Both the position numbers and the translations under genes were made by a program. A stretch of DNA of 37,213 bases from a virus. Numbering within the stretch: the first letter of the stretch is position 1; every line of letters starts with the position of its first letter. The stretch spans positions 1-37,213 of the IMG/VR virus record IMGVR_UViG_3300048780_000041. One strand, 5' to 3'. The notes under the pieces are model-generated. The model was not told the origin of the DNA and did no database searches. It saw nothing but the letters and a program-made list of their open reading frames with translations. Shown here piece by piece: positions 1 to 7,404 of the stretch.

Positions 1-107
1 AAGGCATTGACGATCACCACTTCTTCGGCAGGATAGGCCGCTAGAATAAGCTTCGTTGCCACCGCCGAGGCCGCGCCGCACGAGAACTGACAAACCATCC
101 TATCCAT
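1..107 (-). CDS. PAPS reductase-like (PP-loop) protein, N-terminus only
   Basis: Only the first 35 codons are inside the window; the gene continues past the left edge. The protein begins MDRMVCQFSCGAASAVATKL and goes on with a strand-like VVIVNAF. This matches the start of phage proteins of the phosphoadenosine phosphosulfate reductase / adenine nucleotide alpha-hydrolase superfamily, where the SCGAAS stretch corresponds to the pyrophosphate-binding SGG-D-S loop. In phages such proteins are suspected to handle sulfur or nucleotide chemistry, for example DNA or tRNA modification; their substrate is generally unknown. A good ribosome site (AGGAG, five bases before ATG) fixes the start at 107. 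It lies at the far end of the late operon. The family call rests on a short segment recalled from similar phage genes. Confidence 0.6.
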   Translation of the reverse strand, partial: MDRMVCQFSCGAASAVATKLILAAYPAEEVVIVNA

Positions 108-138
108 TCTCTCTCCTAAACTCAGCAGCGCTCCTTGC

Positions 139-248
139 GAGACGCTGCCGGTTGATGATTGGTCGAGGTTGCGAGTCTCCCACGCGCATATACGCCGCAC
201 TCGCATTAACGGCTCCAAGAGCCGCTGTCCTTTTGAACCGTCCGTCTC
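139..248. other. Hairpin-rich intergenic region, possible structured RNA
   Basis: The stretch 108-305 holds no convincing gene. It contains three nested pairings: GAGACG (139-144) with CGTCTC (243-248) on the outside, GCGAGT (171-176) with ACTCGC (199-204), and CGGCTC (210-215) with GAGCCG (219-224) around a three-base loop. Together they could form a three-way junction of about 110 nt on either strand. I tested it as a tRNA: there is no proper T-arm and no 3' CCA. It could be a processed leader of the downstream PAPS-reductase-like gene, a degenerate tRNA or chance. Confidence 0.3.
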
Positions 249-305
249 CACAGATGGGAGCACTGGTTTCGGGCGTTTAGACTATTCCTCGATGCCGCGC
301 AAACT

Positions 306-383
306 CTATTGCTTGTTGATCCTGCCCGTCAACTTGGCGAAGGGCAAGGTGAGCAGCCACCCGATGCGTTGTAGGAGGGTCAT
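306..383 (-). CDS. Putative 25-residue hydrophobic peptide
   Basis: An ATG-to-TAG frame begins one base after the stop codon of the preceding late gene and encodes MTLLQRIGWLLTLPFAKLTG followed by RINKQ. The peptide is short, hydrophobic and basic, as many small phage membrane peptides are. There is no clear ribosome site, so it would depend on translational coupling. The tight spacing and the sensible composition favour it; its size makes it uncertain. No function is claimed. Confidence 0.3.
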   Translation of the reverse strand: MTLLQRIGWLLTLPFAKLTGRINKQ

Positions 384-384
384 C

Positions 385-648
385 TTAGGTTGATTGTCCA
401 TGAATCCCCATCGGGCCAGAGAAAGAGAACTTGAACGCCTTCACCGCAGCCGCGATTTCCTTGACTGCATCTGCGATCTCTTGGATGCTGCTTTGCGCCG
501 CCGGTATCTCGTTCGTGATCGCTGCGGCTGTGGCGTTGATCTTGTCCGCCAAGTCCGAGTATTTCTGTACCGCCGTGCGGAGATCAGCGATTAGGCCGTC
601 GATCTCCGCTTGCGTTGCAGGGGGGAGCGTGATGGTGTATGCGGCCAT
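385..648 (-). CDS. Small helical late protein, unknown function
   Basis: The 87-residue protein starts at the ATG at 648 (MAAYTITLPPATQAEIDGLI), just after the stop codon of the upstream gene; a longer reading from 669 would overlap that gene and has no ribosome site. Residues 10-70 are rich in Ala, Ile, Asp, Glu and Lys and look like one long amphipathic helix or coiled coil, with heptad-like spacing in SIQEIADAVKEIAAAVKAF. The C-terminus is Gly/Ser-rich. There are no catalytic motifs and no membrane segment. It sits in the cluster of small genes after the tail genes, so it may be a lysis accessory or a minor virion protein. I do not recognise the family. Confidence 0.7.
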   Translation of the reverse strand: MAAYTITLPPATQAEIDGLIADLRTAVQKYSDLADKINATAAAITNEIPAAQSSIQEIADAVKEIAAAVKAFKFSFSGPMGIHGQST

Positions 649-649
649 G

Positions 650-1054
650 CTAGACCGCCGCCGGCACAATCGCCAGCAAAGCCGAAGCGATGGACGCGAT
701 GGTGGAGATTACCTTGCCCACGGTTGCCACAGTGTCGGCGTTCTTGATGCCGGTTGCCGTCTCCAGGCCGCTCAGGTTCGTCACAATAGCCTGAAAGTCG
801 CCAGCCAGCGAAAGATGCGCCCCGGCGTCATAGGCCACGGCGCTGAGTGTGAGCAATGCCTGTGTCGCCTTGGAAATGATGTTGGCGGCGGGTGAACCGG
901 CCTCGACTTGAGAGGCGACAATCTTGAGAATCTTGGTCGAGTAGGACACGCCGTTTTCAATGTCTGTTTCGATGGTGGGCGCGGCTGCTTCGACTTCGGC
1001 GACTTCCTTGTGAAGCCATGCAAGGAATGTGTGGGCTTCTGTTACGATATTCAT
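650..1054 (-). CDS. Helical late protein, unknown function
   Basis: A 134-residue protein with an excellent ribosome site (AGAGGAGG, 8 bases before ATG). It is almost wholly alpha-helical by composition: an acidic N-terminal helix (HKEVAEVEAAAPTIETDIEN), a central Ala/Ser/Thr-rich stretch and a hydrophobic C-terminus (VISTIASIASALLAIVPAAV) that could insert into a membrane. It precedes the 87-residue helical protein with a one-base gap, so the two are probably co-translated. The amphipathic C-terminal helix near holin-like genes would fit a lysis or membrane role, but that is inference from position only. No known family is recognised. Confidence 0.75.
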   Translation of the reverse strand: MNIVTEAHTFLAWLHKEVAEVEAAAPTIETDIENGVSYSTKILKIVASQVEAGSPAANIISKATQALLTLSAVAYDAGAHLSLAGDFQAIVTNLSGLETATGIKNADTVATVGKVISTIASIASALLAIVPAAV

Positions 1055-1096
1055 GCTGTGCGCCTCCTCTGGCGCCGTGCTACGGGTTGTGCTGCG

Positions 1097-1336
1097 TTAC
1101 TGTTTCGGCCCCTGCCCGTCCTTTTGAATCAGAGAGAGATAGCCCTTGCAAAGCGCCTGTGCTACCAGAGCATAGACTGTGTGCTTGGGGGTCAGAATGC
1201 CGAGCGGAAGAAGCGCACCGGTAGTGGTCAGGCTGATGGTCAGGAAGCCGGATACGGTCGTCTTCCAGTTCTGAATCAGATGCGTCAGCGCGTCCGAAAG
1301 AACGGCGTTGAGCGGTTTCGATGGTGTGTCGGTCAT
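1097..1336 (-). CDS. Holin-like small membrane protein
   Basis: A 79-residue protein: a short polar N-terminus (MTDTPSKPLNAVLSDALTHL), then a hydrophobic segment around residues 28-48 (VSGFLTISLTTTGALLPLGI) and a second weakly hydrophobic segment (HTVYALVAQALCKGYLSLI), ending with charged KDGQGPKQ. Size, one to two membrane segments and a charged tail are typical of phage holins, which open the inner membrane so that the endolysin can escape. Its start overlaps the stop of the upstream gene by ATGA. The holin call comes from topology and position, not sequence identity; it could equally be a membrane anchor of unknown role. Confidence 0.55.
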   Translation of the reverse strand: MTDTPSKPLNAVLSDALTHLIQNWKTTVSGFLTISLTTTGALLPLGILTPKHTVYALVAQALCKGYLSLIQKDGQGPKQ

Positions 1337-1488
1337 GGCTTATCTCCGGTGACTTCTTCAAGTAGCGCTTTGGCCTCGCGTGCCGATTCCTTCCGTTTCT
1401 TGTCTTCGTCGCTTTCCCAGTCCTTTTTGGACGTGTGGGCGGCGTAGATAATCACGGCCATCAGCGCAGTCAGGGCGTCTTTGTTCAT
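1333..1488 (-). CDS. Small charged protein with N-terminal hydrophobic helix
   Basis: The 51-residue protein starts at the ATG at 1488, not at the longer 1527 reading: GGAAGG lies seven bases upstream and the ATG overlaps the stop of the 34-residue gene (ATGA). It has a hydrophobic N-terminal helix (ALTALMAVIIYAAH, about residues 5-18) followed by a strongly charged helix (KKDWESDEDKKRKESAREAK). This one-segment topology with a long charged cytoplasmic or periplasmic helix resembles spanin or antiholin accessory proteins. It ends in an ATGA overlap with the holin-like gene, so the two are translationally coupled. Confidence 0.6.
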   Translation of the reverse strand: MNKDALTALMAVIIYAAHTSKKDWESDEDKKRKESAREAKALLEEVTGDKP

Positions 1489-1589
1489 GACTTGGCCTTC
1501 CTGTTCTTCTCTGGCCAAGCAAGCCACATAGAAGCCACGATAGCTCCAACGATAAGCACATCACAGAATACATCTAAGATGGTCTTCAT
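1485..1589 (-). CDS. 34-residue single-span membrane microprotein
   Basis: Encodes MKTILDVFCDVLIVGAIVAS then MWLAWPEKNRKAKS. It has one membrane span (about residues 7-25) and a basic C-terminus, so the C-terminus should stay inside. Its ATG overlaps the upstream antitoxin-like stop (ATGA) and its TGA overlaps the downstream ATG (ATGA). Such double coupling is hard to get by chance and makes this very short gene credible. Position and topology suggest a lysis-timing peptide (holin or antiholin), but nothing in the sequence proves it. Confidence 0.6.
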   Translation of the reverse strand: MKTILDVFCDVLIVGAIVASMWLAWPEKNRKAKS

Positions 1590-1837
1590 GGCTTTACCTT
1601 GCCTTGCGCGGCTTTGTCTCCCGCCAATCCCAGCTTGCGAACCGCTGCGCCAAGCTCGAAAGCGTTCAATTCAGGCGGGGAAAGCACGGCCACGATAACT
1701 CCTGCCCGTGTGATGTTGAACACCTTCCCCATCTGCGCTTGCAGGAGTATGTCGCCCGGTGTCCGGCGAAGTTCCATCGCGGTGATGGTTTCCGTCATAC
1801 CGTCAAGGCTCATAGACTTTGTGAGCGGTTTCCTCAT
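1586..1837 (-). CDS. Phd/YefM-family antitoxin-like protein (no toxin nearby)
   Basis: An 83-residue protein. After a short basic N-terminus, residues 14-53 (TETITAMELRRTPGDILLQA, then GKVFNITRAGVIVAVLSP) follow the Phd/YefM antitoxin fold pattern: a strand, the ELRR-P-D-L helix, a G-pp-V-x-I-T-R-x-G hairpin and a V-A-V-L strand. Phd/YefM proteins bind operator DNA and neutralise a partner toxin (Doc, YoeB and others) through a C-terminal tail. Here the neighbours are small membrane proteins, not a recognisable toxin. The start is uncertain: ATG at 1837, 1813 or 1798 are all possible, none with a perfect ribosome site. It could have been recruited as a DNA-binding regulator or as an antidote to a host toxin. 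Confidence 0.6.
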   Translation of the reverse strand: MRKPLTKSMSLDGMTETITAMELRRTPGDILLQAQMGKVFNITRAGVIVAVLSPPELNAFELGAAVRKLGLAGDKAAQGKVKP

Positions 1838-1870
1838 ACGTGCAGTTGTATCACTTGCGCCGCGCGCTTG

Positions 1871-2020
1871 TCAAGCCTCCGGCGCGTTGTTGCTCTCGAC
1901 ACCCTCAGACTTGACGGGCTTCTCAGGGTTGGGCGCGACGGGGACAGGCTTCGGGGCGCAGGGGATGATAGGCTGCTTCGGGAATGGGTTGCCGGTTGGA
2001 TCGGGGGCTGGTAAGCTCAT
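1871..2020 (-). CDS. 49-residue proline-rich small protein
   Basis: Starts at an ATG that overlaps the upstream stop (ATGA), with GGAG seven bases before it. The product (MSLPAPDPTGNPFPKQPIIP, then a run of PK, PV and PN pairs, ending in VESNNAPEA) is about one quarter proline and has no hydrophobic segment, so it is probably extended and unstructured. Phage outer spanins are often short and proline-rich but need a lipoprotein signal; none is visible here, although Cys21 exists. No function is assigned. Confidence 0.55.
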   Translation of the reverse strand: MSLPAPDPTGNPFPKQPIIPCAPKPVPVAPNPEKPVKSEGVESNNAPEA

Positions 2021-2460
2021 GGGGCTACTCCTTGTTGGTTATACGATTGTGGAATTGTTGTGTCCTGCCGGGGTTGGCTTGTGTGCGTGATAGGCGCGGG
2101 GATGGTCAATGTGGCGATCTTGCGCTCGTATTCGCGGTACGCTATCCACACACCGCAGGTAACGACTATTAGCATCGCAATCGCCATCCCTCGCTTCCAT
2201 AGTCTGTCAGACCTGTCGGCCTTGAAGTGGCGCTCATCAAGAACGAGCTTCACTTCTGCCGCCGCCCCCTTCGCCGCTTCTTTAATCTCCTCATCGCGCT
2301 TATCGCGGAACCTCTGCTCTACGAGGGCACGTTCGTCGCTGCGAGTAAAGAAATCACGAGCATCGACTTGGAAAGCACGAAAGTTCGCTACTCCCTCTTC
2401 TACTCTATCCATGCGCGTCTCCAGCTTCCCGATTTTCACCTCTACGTTCTCGGCCATCAT
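2017..2460 (-). CDS. Coiled-coil membrane protein with XhlA-like topology
   Basis: A 147-residue protein. Residues 3-85 form a highly charged coiled coil (KIGKLETRMDRVEEGVANF and a KRDEEIKEAAKGAAAEVKLV stretch), residues about 90-108 form one membrane span (GMAIAMLIVVTCGVWIAY), and the last 35 residues are polar and Thr/Pro/Gln-rich. The arrangement of coiled coil, span and short tail is that of XhlA-type haemolysin/holin partners and of some inner-membrane spanins. The ribosome site is AGGAGAG. Two ATG codons in a row stand at 2458-2460 and 2455-2457, and either may be used. It heads the row of small membrane genes and is co-translated with the proline-rich gene. A lysis role is inferred. 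Confidence 0.65.
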   Translation of the reverse strand: MMAENVEVKIGKLETRMDRVEEGVANFRAFQVDARDFFTRSDERALVEQRFRDKRDEEIKEAAKGAAAEVKLVLDERHFKADRSDRLWKRGMAIAMLIVVTCGVWIAYREYERKIATLTIPAPITHTSQPRQDTTIPQSYNQQGVAP

Positions 2461-2541
2461 CGTCTCTCCTGGCCGTTCCCTGGCCTGTTGTGCGCCTTCG
2501 CCGATTACAGACTATGCGCTCCCGTACTCCGCTTGCAATGC

Positions 2542-3210
2542 TCAATTCCCTGAAAAACTTGATAGCTCGTGGTCAGCTACGCTGGTTGCATCTGACATAA
2601 TATACATTGCCGGTGCGCCGGACTGTGGCGAATACAAAGAGCTTGACGCCGAGCATCCGGTAAGGGGAGTTCCGTTTCTGTAGACAGTGATCGTCCACGG
2701 AGCCGATGCCCCGGTAATTATTATCTTGATTACATTTGTTGCTGCCAATGCGCTCGACGTGCAGGTTGCGATGGGCGTAAATGCCCCAGCCGTCATAGAA
2801 TAGATGAATGCGCTGGTATTTGTATTCCCAGCAAAGATGTAGCCGGTCAAGTGTATCGGATCGACCGCTACGCCTAACCCGACTTTGCCAGTGTTATTGG
2901 CCACAGCCGCCACAGTTGCCTGTGCGTATTGCCCGTTTACTAACCAGGAGCAAGGGGCATAGAGGGGAGCGGCCTGCGCCGTCTTACTCAAGGCGGCAAG
3001 TTGAACGACCCCCGATGCTTGCGCAAAAGTGGTGGAGTTATTGAAGGTCTTCCAAGCTGTGCCCAACGCTCCAGTACCAGAGAAACTATCCGTCCAGGGG
3101 CAGGTATAGACAGTCGCTTGCCAAGGAATGAGTGTGAATGGTCCTTGCACCTGAGCATGGCCCAAGATCGCTGCGAACCATAAAAGCGAGAATGCGATTA
3201 TTCTTTTCAT
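2542..3210 (-). CDS. Exported lectin-like beta-sandwich protein
   Basis: A 222-residue protein with a clear Sec signal peptide: MKRI, hydrophobic IAFSLLWFAAILG, and a probable cut after HAQ (residue 20). The mature part contains DSFSGTGALGTAWKTFNN, a pattern seen at the start of concanavalin A-like (LamG/DUF1080-type) sandwich domains. It goes on with alternating beta-strands, small-residue loops and paired cysteines (for example in CPWTDS, PCSW, ATCTSS and TGCSA) that would suit an oxidised, extracellular protein. It sits three bases after the giant beta-helix gene, which also begins MKRI. It may be a second receptor- or glycan-binding protein. A signal peptide is unusual for a virion protein, so it might act outside the infected cell. 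Confidence 0.65.
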   Translation of the reverse strand: MKRIIAFSLLWFAAILGHAQVQGPFTLIPWQATVYTCPWTDSFSGTGALGTAWKTFNNSTTFAQASGVVQLAALSKTAQAAPLYAPCSWLVNGQYAQATVAAVANNTGKVGLGVAVDPIHLTGYIFAGNTNTSAFIYSMTAGAFTPIATCTSSALAATNVIKIIITGASAPWTITVYRNGTPLTGCSASSSLYSPQSGAPAMYIMSDATSVADHELSSFSGN

Positions 3211-3213
3211 GTG

Positions 3214-6200
3214 TCAGTCCGCCCATGTTCCGTAGAAGCTGGCCACGCTGTAATGCGTAGCATCATACCCATGCAAACAAATCATGTCTGTTACGGCTCC
3301 TCCACTAACAACTGAGTGAGCTGCCGTACCCCAACCTGAATGATTAATGAGTTCATAGTAATTACTTGCGGCCAAGGCATTCAACGTAATCACTGTGGAT
3401 ACGCCCGGAGCATTACGAACGCAAAACTCGTTCCCTGCCGCCGCCTGTGGTATTGTTACTGCGCAAGTTGCGGTGCAAAACACAACGCCCGCCGGGGCGG
3501 CCAGTGTTGAGATCGTGCCGCTGCCTACAATGGTTGGAACCACCGCCATATTCGCCGCTGGAAGCGTTCCGGTCGTAAGGTCTGACGCGCTCACAACCAC
3601 GTTGCTGCTCAACGCGTGGCCATTCACCGTAGTAGTGTTAGGTACAGCGCCGGTGATGCGAGAATCATTGCCCACGGCGGCAGTGCTGCCCGTAGTTCCA
3701 AAGCCGGGGAATGAAGTAGGAACTGTGGTATTGCAATTTAGCAGCGTACCTGTGGTGGCGTAGGTACACATCTTCCCGTCTGAGTAGGTTCCTGCGAGTA
3801 AGCTGAGTGCCACTTGATAGACTGTATTATCCAGCGCAAACGTCCCCGCCGCCGTCATCTTGACGAACTCTGACCCTGAAACCCATGTGGGATAGTTTAA
3901 TGCACCCCATGTTCCCACAGCCGGGATTTGGCTGTACAGTGCCAATGTTCCTGTCGCGCTTGGTTGCGTGATGGTATAAATTCCCACAGTGTAGGTCGTA
4001 GGCAAGGTGAGCGTAGAGGCGGCAAGGTTAAACGCAAAGGCTCCAAGAGTGTTTGCCTGATTGGTCTGCATGACTGTTGCTGGAAGGGAGTAAGCCGGCG
4101 CAAACGCCCCAGTGCCAAGCGCCCCGCTCGCACTAGGTTTCTGCCCGTGCGTCCCATCGGCTACCATCGGCACTTCTGCCGTTGCGCCGGGGTCTGTACT
4201 GGTCGCTATGCCCACCGCTGAGCCGTACTTGGTCAGTGATGTGCCCCACGCTGATCCTGTAGAGACGCCCACCCCCGCGCCTGGATAGATCATACTGAAC
4301 TGGTTATTCCAACCTTGTACTCCCCCGCTCATACTCCACGATTGAGTTCCAGTGCCGTTTGTGTTGAGCGCCCCGGCCGTCGCCGCATTGCCGCCAATAC
4401 TGATATTCGGCGTTCCGCTCAGCGTAGGAGCAGCCGTTGCCGAGCCGGTTCCGTGACTCACAACCACTTGGTCAGTCGCCGCCGTATTCCCCGCTAGGCA
4501 AGCCGTTCGCTGCGCCGCGCTCTGATAGGTCATACAGTAGGCTGTGCCTGTGAATGGGCCTTCGGTGTTGTTTGTCTGAGCTATAATCAGATCGCCCGGA
4601 ACCAAGCCCAAGGCAGGTAGCATTTGGATATTTCCGAACGCGATTTGCCCTACAGCACCTGCCGCTCCTTGAATTCCAGTAACATTAATCGTTACCGCAC
4701 CTGTTATTGTCGCCAGGGCTGTACACGGGAAGCTGTAGGTACTCCATGTAGAAGTTAAAGAAAAGTATGCCTGGCCCTCTTTGCAGTTCATGTTTAGATA
4801 GCCAACGAATACACTCAGCACAGGGATGTTTCCACTCACTTCCCTTGCCTGCACTGCAACAGTATATTTCGTTCCTGCCACCATCGAATAATAAACACCG
4901 GCGGCATCTTGAATACCAGCCGCAGATGGGGTCAGTGTGCTGTTTGCGCCGATGGTGACATACTGCGATGACGTTCCTCCAGTTGCGCCGTTGAAGGCTG
5001 GGGAAGGCGGCGGATCGCTTGTATTGAGCGCCCACGTCACGTCACCTGAGAAACTGGAGTTTTGATACGTTTGCCAATACGCGCTGTAGACGGTGCCTGT
5101 TCCAGAGAACAGCCCATTACTGGTAAGAATATCCGATCCTAGTCCAACCAGCGCGGTGTTTGATGGGATGTTCTGCTGCCATTGATCGGGGTTCACGATG
5201 ATCTGATCGAGCGTTGTTTCAGTGGAACCTGCGGAAACTGGAATGACTTGAGGCGTGACAGTGTCGGTAAGGGCATTAACCCAGCCATCTCCGGTTGAAC
5301 TCCCCCCCCAAACAGGATCGTTAATAAAAGTGTTGCTCTTGACTTCTGCACTGGTTCCGGTCACATAAAAAGCATCTTGCCCCTGAATGGCCCCGCCCCG
5401 CGATAAAACGCTTGTAAAGCCACAATTCCAGCAATCGTTGATGTAAACTCCGATTGCTGGTGTGGTGGCGGCATGGCCTTCACGCTCAAAATAAGTATCG
5501 GTAAACCAGATTTCCCCCTCCCAGCCACCGTAGCCGTCATTGTCAATCTGTACGCTGTTGTAGTAGGTTTTTACCTTCACCTTGTCCCACTTCGCCACGA
5601 TAGTAGCTCCAGCCGGAGTGGGAGCCGCAAAGGTGATTGTTGTCCCGGCTATTGTGTACTGGCCGGACGGCATATATCTCGTGATCGGAGTCTGCGCAGT
5701 ACCATTCACCGTCAGATATAAAGTCCCGGTCGGCGAGGCTGTCGCTATTGCATACTCAGGGGGCGGAGCGACGGTCAGTGTGTACACAGTCCCAGGGATA
5801 GCGCCCGATGGAGTCTCAATGTGCTTGGTTGCCGTGAAGGACTGCTCAAAAGTAGGAGAGACCGGCAGCAATCGCACCATGCCAGGATACGCGGAAAGAG
5901 TTGTGCAAGTGCTTTTCGTAAGGTTCGGATCAGTTCCCCACGCGGCAATCGCGCAGAAAGCTGTTGCCGATGCTGTAGGATTCGCGCCCACGTTTACTTG
6001 ATTGCCGGATGCGCCAGATGACATCCACGTAATCGCTGTCCCGTTTACATTCCACACATCCCCCGCCGCGGGATTCTCTTTTATGTAGACGCGCTCGCCA
6101 CCGTTACCTCCGATGACTTGCCCCCCGCTGACCCTGGCATTCCCTACCATCATCCCTCCTGTGGGGTAGGGGATGGTGTTTCCAAAAAACACGATAGGAG

Positions 6201-7404
6201 TCCCGTCAAGCGTGGAATCTCCGGTGTTATCCAATGTGAACGAAGGATTGACTATCTCGATCTGCCCGGAATCTTCCGAGTAAACGCACGCTTCGTTAGC
6301 ACTCAGACACGCGACATTAATTACCTGAGAGTTACTGTAAATGTAGCTCATGTCAATAAGTCCGTGCGTCACCTGAGCGCCAGGATAACCTAGCACCGTG
6401 ATCCCTGCCACACTCATCATCTGCTGCGGTTTAGCATCGTAGATAGGATAGGCAGGGCAGACAATCGCATCCACGACCGCAGTTGGGGCCAGCATGATGC
6501 CTGTATCGTAATGCGCGTGCGTGACGGGGTTCACACCATTATTTGCGTTAGTGGTTCCCGGCGTGAAAATAGAACTTCCCTCATCAAGCGGAAAAGCGCA
6601 GCCGCCATCCGTTTGTGTGTCAGACCACTGAGGCGCTGGGGGAAACAAAAACTCAACTGCTTTTTGATGCGACATACAACCAGTAAAGACAGACCCGGCA
6701 ATCGTCTGCGCCGTGGAACCAAAGCCGGTCATGTCCACAATGCCGCCGCCTTGAATCTCGCCAGTGTTCGGGTCGGTTCCTGTAGTCAGCAGGGCGCACG
6801 CTGATTTTGTCCACGTATCCAATGTCGAGCCGACGCACCATGATGGAACAGTGCTTCCGATTGAAGCAGCATAAACCGGATCGCACAGGAAAGGCTCAAC
6901 AGTGCGCGGATTGCCACCCAGGTTCGCCAGCGCCCCTGCTGCCGTGGTCGCGCCCGTGCAGCCGTGTGACACATCATTACTTCCCTGGCAACCGCCACCC
7001 GGAGGATAGAAGGTGTACGGACCATAGCTTCCGTAGGCGCTAACAACCCAATAATCGAAGATTCCTTGTGAGACCCATGCCCCGATATTTGCCGCCGCGC
7101 CTGTAACCGCTGTGCAGGTGTTTCCGGGAAGTTGCACAAGTTGAGTAGTGGATGGGCAAGCCGTTCCTTCTGTCGAATCCGTATAGGTCGTGATGGGCGA
7201 TGCTTGGCACGCGGCCAGTGTTGCCGATGGATGCGCGCAGAGATACGCCGTCGCGTTGGCAACCCAAAGCGCCTGCGGCAATGGCCCCGGCTTGAAGGGA
7301 ACATTCGGGCCGGATGTGAGCAGGGGAATGTCCACGCGCGCGGCCTGAGTCCACGCAGTCACGGTCAGCAGCAGCATTGCGGTCAATAGGGCGATTCGTT
7401 TCAT
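3214..7404 (-). CDS. Giant exported beta-helix tail-fibre/adhesin-like protein
   Basis: A 1396-residue protein. Residues 1-21 are a Sec signal peptide (MKR, IALLTAMLLLTVTAW, cut near TQA-A). Residues about 180-700 look like a pectate-lyase-type right-handed beta-helix; GGGIVDMTGFGSTAQTIAGS is the classic entry motif and short Gly/Asn turns follow. Residues about 830-940 resemble a carbohydrate-binding sandwich. The C-terminal third carries phage tail-fibre motifs (NDSRITGAVPNTTTVNGHAL, then SASDLTTGTLPAANM) and an aromatic C-terminal cap. Its position after the internal virion genes fits a tail fibre or tailspike that binds or cuts surface polysaccharide. ATG overlaps the previous stop (ATGA). 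The signal peptide is odd for a fibre assembled in the cytoplasm; export as a secreted adhesin or depolymerase is the alternative. Confidence 0.75.
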   Translation of the reverse strand: MKRIALLTAMLLLTVTAWTQAARVDIPLLTSGPNVPFKPGPLPQALWVANATAYLCAHPSATLAACQASPITTYTDSTEGTACPSTTQLVQLPGNTCTAVTGAAANIGAWVSQGIFDYWVVSAYGSYGPYTFYPPGGGCQGSNDVSHGCTGATTAAGALANLGGNPRTVEPFLCDPVYAASIGSTVPSWCVGSTLDTWTKSACALLTTGTDPNTGEIQGGGIVDMTGFGSTAQTIAGSVFTGCMSHQKAVEFLFPPAPQWSDTQTDGGCAFPLDEGSSIFTPGTTNANNGVNPVTHAHYDTGIMLAPTAVVDAIVCPAYPIYDAKPQQMMSVAGITVLGYPGAQVTHGLIDMSYIYSNSQVINVACLSANEACVYSEDSGQIEIVNPSFTLDNTGDSTLDGTPIVFFGNTIPYPTGGMMVGNARVSGGQVIGGNGGERVYIKENPAAGDVWNVNGTAITWMSSGASGNQVNVGANPTASATAFCAIAAWGTDPNLTKSTCTTLSAYPGMVRLLPVSPTFEQSFTATKHIETPSGAIPGTVYTLTVAPPPEYAIATASPTGTLYLTVNGTAQTPITRYMPSGQYTIAGTTITFAAPTPAGATIVAKWDKVKVKTYYNSVQIDNDGYGGWEGEIWFTDTYFEREGHAATTPAIGVYINDCWNCGFTSVLSRGGAIQGQDAFYVTGTSAEVKSNTFINDPVWGGSSTGDGWVNALTDTVTPQVIPVSAGSTETTLDQIIVNPDQWQQNIPSNTALVGLGSDILTSNGLFSGTGTVYSAYWQTYQNSSFSGDVTWALNTSDPPPSPAFNGATGGTSSQYVTIGANSTLTPSAAGIQDAAGVYYSMVAGTKYTVAVQAREVSGNIPVLSVFVGYLNMNCKEGQAYFSLTSTWSTYSFPCTALATITGAVTINVTGIQGAAGAVGQIAFGNIQMLPALGLVPGDLIIAQTNNTEGPFTGTAYCMTYQSAAQRTACLAGNTAATDQVVVSHGTGSATAAPTLSGTPNISIGGNAATAGALNTNGTGTQSWSMSGGVQGWNNQFSMIYPGAGVGVSTGSAWGTSLTKYGSAVGIATSTDPGATAEVPMVADGTHGQKPSASGALGTGAFAPAYSLPATVMQTNQANTLGAFAFNLAASTLTLPTTYTVGIYTITQPSATGTLALYSQIPAVGTWGALNYPTWVSGSEFVKMTAAGTFALDNTVYQVALSLLAGTYSDGKMCTYATTGTLLNCNTTVPTSFPGFGTTGSTAAVGNDSRITGAVPNTTTVNGHALSSNVVVSASDLTTGTLPAANMAVVPTIVGSGTISTLAAPAGVVFCTATCAVTIPQAAAGNEFCVRNAPGVSTVITLNALAASNYYELINHSGWGTAAHSVVSGGAVTDMICLHGYDATHYSVASFYGTWAD

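Noticed and set aside
139-248. tRNA gene
   Set aside because: The hairpin at 210-224 looks like an anticodon arm, but loop size, T-arm and CCA end do not fit.
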